Source: Polaromonas sp. (GTDB lineage: Bacteria > Pseudomonadota > Gammaproteobacteria > Burkholderiales > Burkholderiaceae_C). From it: 46,344 nt of DNA. Position numbers and translations under genes: made by a program. The DNA is taken from assembly GCA_028291985.1 (NCBI GenBank), contig JAQGNE010000092.1:1-46344 (forward strand), written 5' to 3'. Of this stretch, positions 42,241 through 46,344 are shown in pieces. The notes under the pieces were generated by a model. It had not been told where the DNA came from, ran no database searches, and saw only the letters and a list, made by a program, of their open reading frames with translations. Position 1 is the first letter of the stretch. Every line of letters begins with the position of its first letter.

Positions 42241-43339
42241 TCACGACGCCTCGTATCGATTCGCCGCGTTTCATCAGGTCAAAGCCTTGGTTGATGTCTT
42301 CCAGCGGCATGGTGTGGGTGATCAGGTCGTCAATGTTGATCTTGCCTTCCATGTACCAGTCAACAATCTTGGGCACGTCGGTGCGGCCACGAGCGCCGCC
42401 AAAAGCAGAGCCTTCCCATTTGCGCCCCGTCACCAGCTGGAAGGGACGGGTAGAAATCTCGGCGCCCGCTTCGGCTACACCGATGATGATGCTGCGGCCC
42501 CAGCCCTTGTGCGTGCATTCCAGGGCTTGGCGCATCACTTTTGTATTACCGATGCACTCGAAGCTGTAGTCCGCCCCGCCATCGGTCAGTTGAACGATGG
42601 CATCGACCACGTTCTCGGTTTCCTTCGGGTTGATGAAATGCGTCATGCCGAACTGGCGCGCCATGGCTTCGCGCTCGGGGTTCAAGTCCACACCGATGAT
42701 CTTGTCGGCGCCCACCATCTTGGCGCCCTGGATGACATTCAGGCCAATGCCGCCCAGGCCGAACACCACCACATTGGCGCCGGCCTCGACTTTAGCGGTG
42801 AACAACACCGCGCCTATGCCGGTGGTCACGCCGCAGCCGATGTAGCAGACCTTGTCGAAGGGTGCGTCCTCGCGGATCTTAGCCAGCGAGATCTCCGGCG
42901 CCACCGTGTAGTTGCTGAACGTGCTGGTGCCCATGTAGTGAAAGATCGGTTTGCCGTCCAGGCTGAAGCGGGAGGTCGAATCGGGCATCAGGCCCTTGCC
43001 CTGGGTGCCCCGAATCAATTGGCAGAGGTTGGTCTTGCGCGACAGGCAGAACTTGCACTGCCGGCATTCCGGCGTGTACAGCGGAATGACATGGTCGCCC
43101 TTTTTGAGCGTGGTCACGCCGGGGCCGACGTCGACCACGACGCCCGCACCCTCATGGCCGAGGATGGCCGGAAAGATGCCTTCCGGGTCAGCACCCGAGA
43201 GCGTGTAATAGTCGGTGTGGCAAATTCCGGTGGCCTTGATTTCGACGAGTACTTCGCCAAACCTGGGTCCGTCCAAGTCAACCGTTTCAATGCTCAAGGG
43301 CTTGCCGGAAGTCCAGGCAACAGCGGCTTTTGTTTTCAT
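42233..43339 (-). CDS. frmA: S-(hydroxymethyl)glutathione dehydrogenase / class III alcohol dehydrogenase
   Basis: This 368-residue zinc alcohol dehydrogenase oxidises S-hydroxymethylglutathione (formed from formaldehyde and glutathione) to S-formylglutathione with NAD. It shows [14 protein letters not shown] (catalytic Zn Cys), GHEGAGVV, the structural-zinc cysteines in [15 protein letters not shown], and the NAD motif [13 protein letters not shown]. The ATG at 43339 fits the family start (MKTKAAVAW); the frame stays open to 43501 but that part has no homology. With fghA it forms the glutathione-dependent formaldehyde route. No frmR-type repressor is next to it. A weak TAAAAT -10-like site is at 43363-43368. 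Confidence 0.96.
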   Translation of the reverse strand: MKTKAAVAWTSGKPLSIETVDLDGPRFGEVLVEIKATGICHTDYYTLSGADPEGIFPAILGHEGAGVVVDVGPGVTTLKKGDHVIPLYTPECRQCKFCLSRKTNLCQLIRGTQGKGLMPDSTSRFSLDGKPIFHYMGTSTFSNYTVAPEISLAKIREDAPFDKVCYIGCGVTTGIGAVLFTAKVEAGANVVVFGLGGIGLNVIQGAKMVGADKIIGVDLNPEREAMARQFGMTHFINPKETENVVDAIVQLTDGGADYSFECIGNTKVMRQALECTHKGWGRSIIIGVAEAGAEISTRPFQLVTGRKWEGSAFGGARGRTDVPKIVDWYMEGKINIDDLITHTMPLEDINQGFDLMKRGESIRGVVIY

Positions 43340-43566
43340 GGTGGTACTGTAAAAAAGATGGGATTTTAGGGTCGTGGGTTCACTATAAAGGACCCAAAAT
43401 TGATGGGCTGATTCATTCGTCCCGTGAGCCCGCAGCACGAAAGGACATATCAAGCCGCAACAGCCGTGCAAGCCTATTACAAAGCACAGGGCCGTCGGCA
43501 TGCGGCTGCGTCATGACTGCCACCCCATCAGCATATTTACAAGGTATTTTGCTATCCAAAAACAGC

Positions 43567-43590
43567 AAAAAAAGCCGGAACGAGTCCGGC
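43567..43590 (-). terminator. Rho-independent terminator after dnaJ
   Basis: On the minus strand GCCGGA-CTCGT-TCCGGC (43590-43574) is followed by seven T residues (43573-43567), a textbook terminator 40 bases after the dnaJ stop. A second perfect hairpin, CGGGCCAC/GTGGCCCG (43602-43619), lies between it and dnaJ. Confidence 0.9.
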
Positions 43591-43630
43591 CATGTAAATT
43601 CCGGGCCACCCGTGGCCCGTTGGCTGCCGG

Positions 43631-44779
43631 TCAGGCGCTGAAGAAGTTTTTCAGCTTGTCGGCCCAGCCATCTTCGCTTGGCGAATGCTTGGAGCCGCCT
43701 TTTTTCAGCGATTCGTCAAACTCCTTGAGCAGCTTGCGCTGGTGCTCGGTCAGCTTGACCGGCGTCTCGACCGTGATGTGGCAGTACAGGTCGCCCGGGT
43801 AGCTGGACCGCACGCCCTTGATGCCCTTGCCCCGCAGCCTGAACTGCTTGCTGGCCTGGGTACCTTCCGGAATATCGATGGCTGCCTTGCCCGCCAGCGT
43901 CGGCACTTCAATCTCACCACCCAGAGCCGCCGTGGTGAAGCTGATCGGCACCGCGCAATGCAGGTCATCGCCATCGCGCTCGAAGATGTCATGCTTCTTC
44001 ACGCGAATCTCGATGTACAGGTCGCCGGGCGGCCCGCCATTGGTGCCCGGCTCGCCATTACCGGTTGAGCGGATGCGCATGCCGTCGTCGATGCCTGCCG
44101 GAATCTTGACCTCAAGCGTCTTGTTGGTCTTGGTTTTTCCTACGCCATGGCAGGTCACGCAAGGCTCGGGAATCAGCTTGCCGGTTCCCTTGCACTGCGG
44201 GCAGTTCTGTTGCACGCTGAAAAAGCCCTGGCGCATCTGCACCACGCCGTGTCCGTGGCAGGTGGTGCAACTCACCACCTTGGTGCCGGGTTTCGCGCCA
44301 GACCCCTTGCAGGTGTTGCAGTCATCCCAGCTTGGAATGCGAATCTGCGCCTCCTTGCCGGTGGCAGCTTCTTCCAGCGTGACCTCCATCGCATAACTCA
44401 GGTCGCCGCCGCGAAAGACCTGCCGGCCACCGCGCTGCTGGCTGCCGCCGCGCTGCTGCCCGCCAAACACATCGCCAAAGATATCGCCGAAGGCTTCGGC
44501 GAACCCGCCAAAGCCTTCCGCGCCGGGGCCGCCACCCCGCATGTTCGGGTCCACGCCGGCGTGGCCGTACTGGTCATAGGCCGCGCGCTTCTGATCGTCC
44601 GACAGCATCTCGTAGGCTTCCTTGGCCTCCTTGAATTTCTCTTCGGCTGCCTTGGCGCTGTCACCCTGGTTGCGGTCCGGGTGATGCTTCATCGCCAGTT
44701 TGCGATAGGCCTTCTTGATGTCCTCGTCGCTTGCGTTCTTTGGAACGCCGAGGGTGTCGTAGTAGTCTTTTTTTGCCAT
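43631..44779 (-). CDS. dnaJ: Chaperone protein DnaJ (Hsp40)
   Basis: This 382-residue type I Hsp40 stimulates DnaK ATPase and delivers unfolded clients. Domain order is the J domain with H33-P34-D35, a Gly/Phe-rich linker (about 75-130, repeated RGG), four CxxCxGxG zinc repeats (about 147-215: [32 protein letters not shown]), and the two C-terminal substrate-binding beta domains. It follows dnaK on the minus strand, but a terminator hairpin lies between, so it probably depends on partial read-through or its own promoter. Confidence 0.97.
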   Translation of the reverse strand: MAKKDYYDTLGVPKNASDEDIKKAYRKLAMKHHPDRNQGDSAKAAEEKFKEAKEAYEMLSDDQKRAAYDQYGHAGVDPNMRGGGPGAEGFGGFAEAFGDIFGDVFGGQQRGGSQQRGGRQVFRGGDLSYAMEVTLEEAATGKEAQIRIPSWDDCNTCKGSGAKPGTKVVSCTTCHGHGVVQMRQGFFSVQQNCPQCKGTGKLIPEPCVTCHGVGKTKTNKTLEVKIPAGIDDGMRIRSTGNGEPGTNGGPPGDLYIEIRVKKHDIFERDGDDLHCAVPISFTTAALGGEIEVPTLAGKAAIDIPEGTQASKQFRLRGKGIKGVRSSYPGDLYCHITVETPVKLTEHQRKLLKEFDESLKKGGSKHSPSEDGWADKLKNFFSA

Positions 44780-44894
44780 GTCGGTAGGGAGAAATCTTCG
44801 TTAACAAAGGACGCCTGCTGGGGCAACAGCGGCATCAGGCTGGGCTGCAGCCAGCGTGCTTTCAAAAAAGCCGGAAACAGCAAGCACAACATGC

Positions 44895-44929
44895 AAAAAG
44901 CGGAAAACCGCTTGTTTCAGGTTTTCCGC
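44895..44929 (-). terminator. Terminator between dnaK and dnaJ
   Basis: GCGGAAAACC pairs perfectly with GGTTTTCCGC over a 10-base loop (44900-44929). On the minus strand the second arm is followed by TTTTT, and an inner AGCGG-TTTT-CCGCT hairpin can form at the same place. It would end most dnaK transcripts before dnaJ. Confidence 0.8.
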
Positions 44930-44987
44930 TCGGCGTACCACTTGGTGTACTTCTCAGCGCTGGGGGCAGTCAGCGGACAGACGCATG

Positions 44988-46344
44988 TCAGCCCTTCTTG
45001 ACTTCCTTAACCTCGGCGTCCACCACATTGTCGTCCGCTTCAGGCTTGGCGGCAGTTTGCTGGTTGGCATCGGGTGCCTCGCCGCCAGCGCCGGCCTTGG
45101 AGGCTTCCATGTCAGCGTACATCTTCTCGCCAAGCTTCTGGCTGGCTTCCATCAGAGCTGCGTTCTTGGCATCGATGGCTTCCTTGCTGTCGCCCTTGAG
45201 TGCCTCTTCCATGTCCTTGATGGCGGTCTCGATTTTTTCCTTCTCGCCCGCATCCAGCTTGTCACCGTACTCGGTCAGCGACTTGCGCACGCTGTGCACC
45301 ATGGCTTCGGCATTGTTTTTGGCCTGCACGAACTCGACTTTTTTCTTGTCGTCTTCCGCGTTCAGCTCGGCATCCTTCACCATTTGCTGGATTTCGGCTT
45401 CAGACAAGCCAGAGTTGGCCTTGATGGTGATCTTGTTTTCCTTGCCGGTGCCCTTGTCCTTGGCGCCTACATGCAGGATGCCGTTGGCGTCGATGTCGAA
45501 CGACACCTCAATCTGTGGCGTGCCGCGCGCTGCTGGTGGAATGCCTTCCAGGTTGAACTCGCCCAGCGCCTTGTTGCCCGATGCAATTTCGCGCTCGCCC
45601 TGAAACAACTTGATCGTCACTGCCGGCTGGTTGTCTTCAGCGGTCGAGAAGGTCTGCGCGAACTTGGTCGGGATGGTCGTGTTCTTCACGATCATCTTGG
45701 TCATCACGCCACCCATCGTCTCGATGCCGAGCGACAACGGCGTCACGTCGAGCAGCAGCACGTCGGTGCGATCACCGGACAGCACCTGGCCTTGAATGGC
45801 AGCGCCGACAGCCACGGCTTCATCGGGGTTCACGTCCTTGCGTGGCTCCTTGCCGAAGAATTCCTTGACCATCTCCTGGACCTTGGGCATGCGGCTCTGG
45901 CCACCGACCAGGATCACGTCATGGATGTCCGCCACGCTGATGCCGGCGTCCTTGATGGCCATGCGGCAAGGGGCGATGGTGCGCTCCAGCAGGTCGTCCA
46001 CAAGCGCTTCGAGCTTGGCGCGCGTCAGCTTGACCAGCAGGTGCTTCGGACCGGTTGCGGGGTCGTGCGCGATGTACGGAATGTTGATTTCGGTCGCTGC
46101 GCTGCTCGACAGTTCGATCTTGGCCTTTTCAGCCGAATCCTTCAGGCGCTGCAGTGCCACGACGTCCTTCGACAGGTCGATGCCGCTGTCCTTCTTGAAC
46201 TCGGCTGCGATGTAGTCGATCACGCGCTGGTCGAAGTCTTCGCCGCCGAGGAAGGTATCGCCGTTGGTCGACAACACTTCGAATTGCTTCTCGCCATCGA
46301 CATCGGCAATCTCGATGATCGAGATGTCGAAGGTGCCGCCGCCG
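44988..46344 (-). CDS. dnaK: Chaperone protein DnaK (Hsp70), C-terminal part (partial)
   Basis: The frame is open from the window edge at 46344 to the stop at 44988 and gives about 451 residues. It begins in the ATPase domain at [12 protein letters not shown], so roughly the first 195 residues are outside. Visible blocks are [34 protein letters not shown] and [17 protein letters not shown]. The substrate-binding beta domain ([13 protein letters not shown]), helical lid and acidic tail ending VKEVKKG follow. It is the main ATP-dependent Hsp70, with dnaJ downstream; grpE is expected upstream out of view. Confidence 0.97.
   Translation of the reverse strand, partial: GGGTFDISIIEIADVDGEKQFEVLSTNGDTFLGGEDFDQRVIDYIAAEFKKDSGIDLSKDVVALQRLKDSAEKAKIELSSSAATEINIPYIAHDPATGPKHLLVKLTRAKLEALVDDLLERTIAPCRMAIKDAGISVADIHDVILVGGQSRMPKVQEMVKEFFGKEPRKDVNPDEAVAVGAAIQGQVLSGDRTDVLLLDVTPLSLGIETMGGVMTKMIVKNTTIPTKFAQTFSTAEDNQPAVTIKLFQGEREIASGNKALGEFNLEGIPPAARGTPQIEVSFDIDANGILHVGAKDKGTGKENKITIKANSGLSEAEIQQMVKDAELNAEDDKKKVEFVQAKNNAEAMVHSVRKSLTEYGDKLDAGEKEKIETAIKDMEEALKGDSKEAIDAKNAALMEASQKLGEKMYADMEASKAGAGGEAPDANQQTAAKPEADDNVVDAEVKEVKKG

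Noticed and set aside
42287..43369. 360-codon open frame on the plus strand opposite frmA
   Set aside because: It is a shadow of the GC-rich frmA gene. The translation is rich in His/Ala/Gly without domain features, and frmA is certain.
43340..43566. Small frames between frmA and the dnaJ terminator
   Set aside because: No start with a ribosome site and no protein-like composition; treated as the frmA promoter region.
43505..43567. Possible ninth repeat copy upstream of the dnaJ terminator
   Set aside because: It needs a gap in the first block and lacks the GGGCT block; too weak to list.

Overview
The window is a GC-rich, densely coded piece of a betaproteobacterial chromosome. Gene content and style (Bug/TctC-type binding protein, 2-ketogluconate genes, paired ATP-grasp/Alpha-E/transglutaminase clusters, dnaK-terminator-dnaJ) point to Burkholderiales, most likely Comamonadaceae of the Polaromonas/Rhodoferax kind. 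That placement is inferred from gene content, not from a marker gene. I found no tRNA, rRNA, CRISPR array, intact insertion sequence or prophage.

Layout. 1-3871 (+): end of an ABC-transporter ATPase gene, then a tightly overlapping 2-ketogluconate operon (kguE, kguK, kguD, LacI/PtxS-like regulator). 3888-4358 (-): RidA-family gene. 4523-12285 (-): amidoligase-type cluster 1 (transglutaminase-DUF2126, ATP-grasp/Alpha-E fusion, transglutaminase). 12688-15399 (+): comEC. 15570-19040 (+): amidoligase-type cluster 2 with the same activities as separate proteins (ATP-grasp, Alpha-E, transglutaminase). About 19052-20084 (+): frameshifted remnant of an MmeI-like DNA methyltransferase. 20259-20627 (+): small exported protein. 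20658-25996 (-): envelope module moxR, DUF58, TgpA-like transglutaminase, mltB. 26049-29226 (+): HDAC-like deacylase, enoyl-CoA hydratase-like protein, MscS channel. 29437-34201 (+): etfB, etfA, long acyl-CoA dehydrogenase, nitronate monooxygenase-like protein. 34218-40141: divergent sigma-54 activator (PrpR type) and an operon with a Bug/TctC binding protein, a two-subunit aconitase-family hydro-lyase and a PEP-mutase/isocitrate-lyase-family lyase. 40191-41300 (+): radical SAM gene under a near-perfect LexA box. 41312-43339 (-): glutathione-dependent formaldehyde detoxification (fghA, frmA). 43631-46344 (-): dnaJ and the 3' part of dnaK.

Two things stand out. First, a dispersed element of about 60-65 bp occurs at least eight times in the window on both strands. 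It has two stems (GCTA...TAGC, then TA-CCC...GGGCTA) at fixed, gap-free spacing. It lies between genes but also inside the reading frames of comEC, mltB, a DUF58 gene and a transglutaminase gene without breaking them, and inside the methyltransferase remnant. Second, the 34-40 kb locus reads as a complete sigma-54-controlled catabolic circuit: activator, two operator-like palindromes 22 bp apart, a -24/-12 promoter, substrate-binding protein, hydro-lyase and C-C lyase. It resembles dimethylmaleate/dimethylmalate cleavage to pyruvate plus propionate, but the substrate is not proven.
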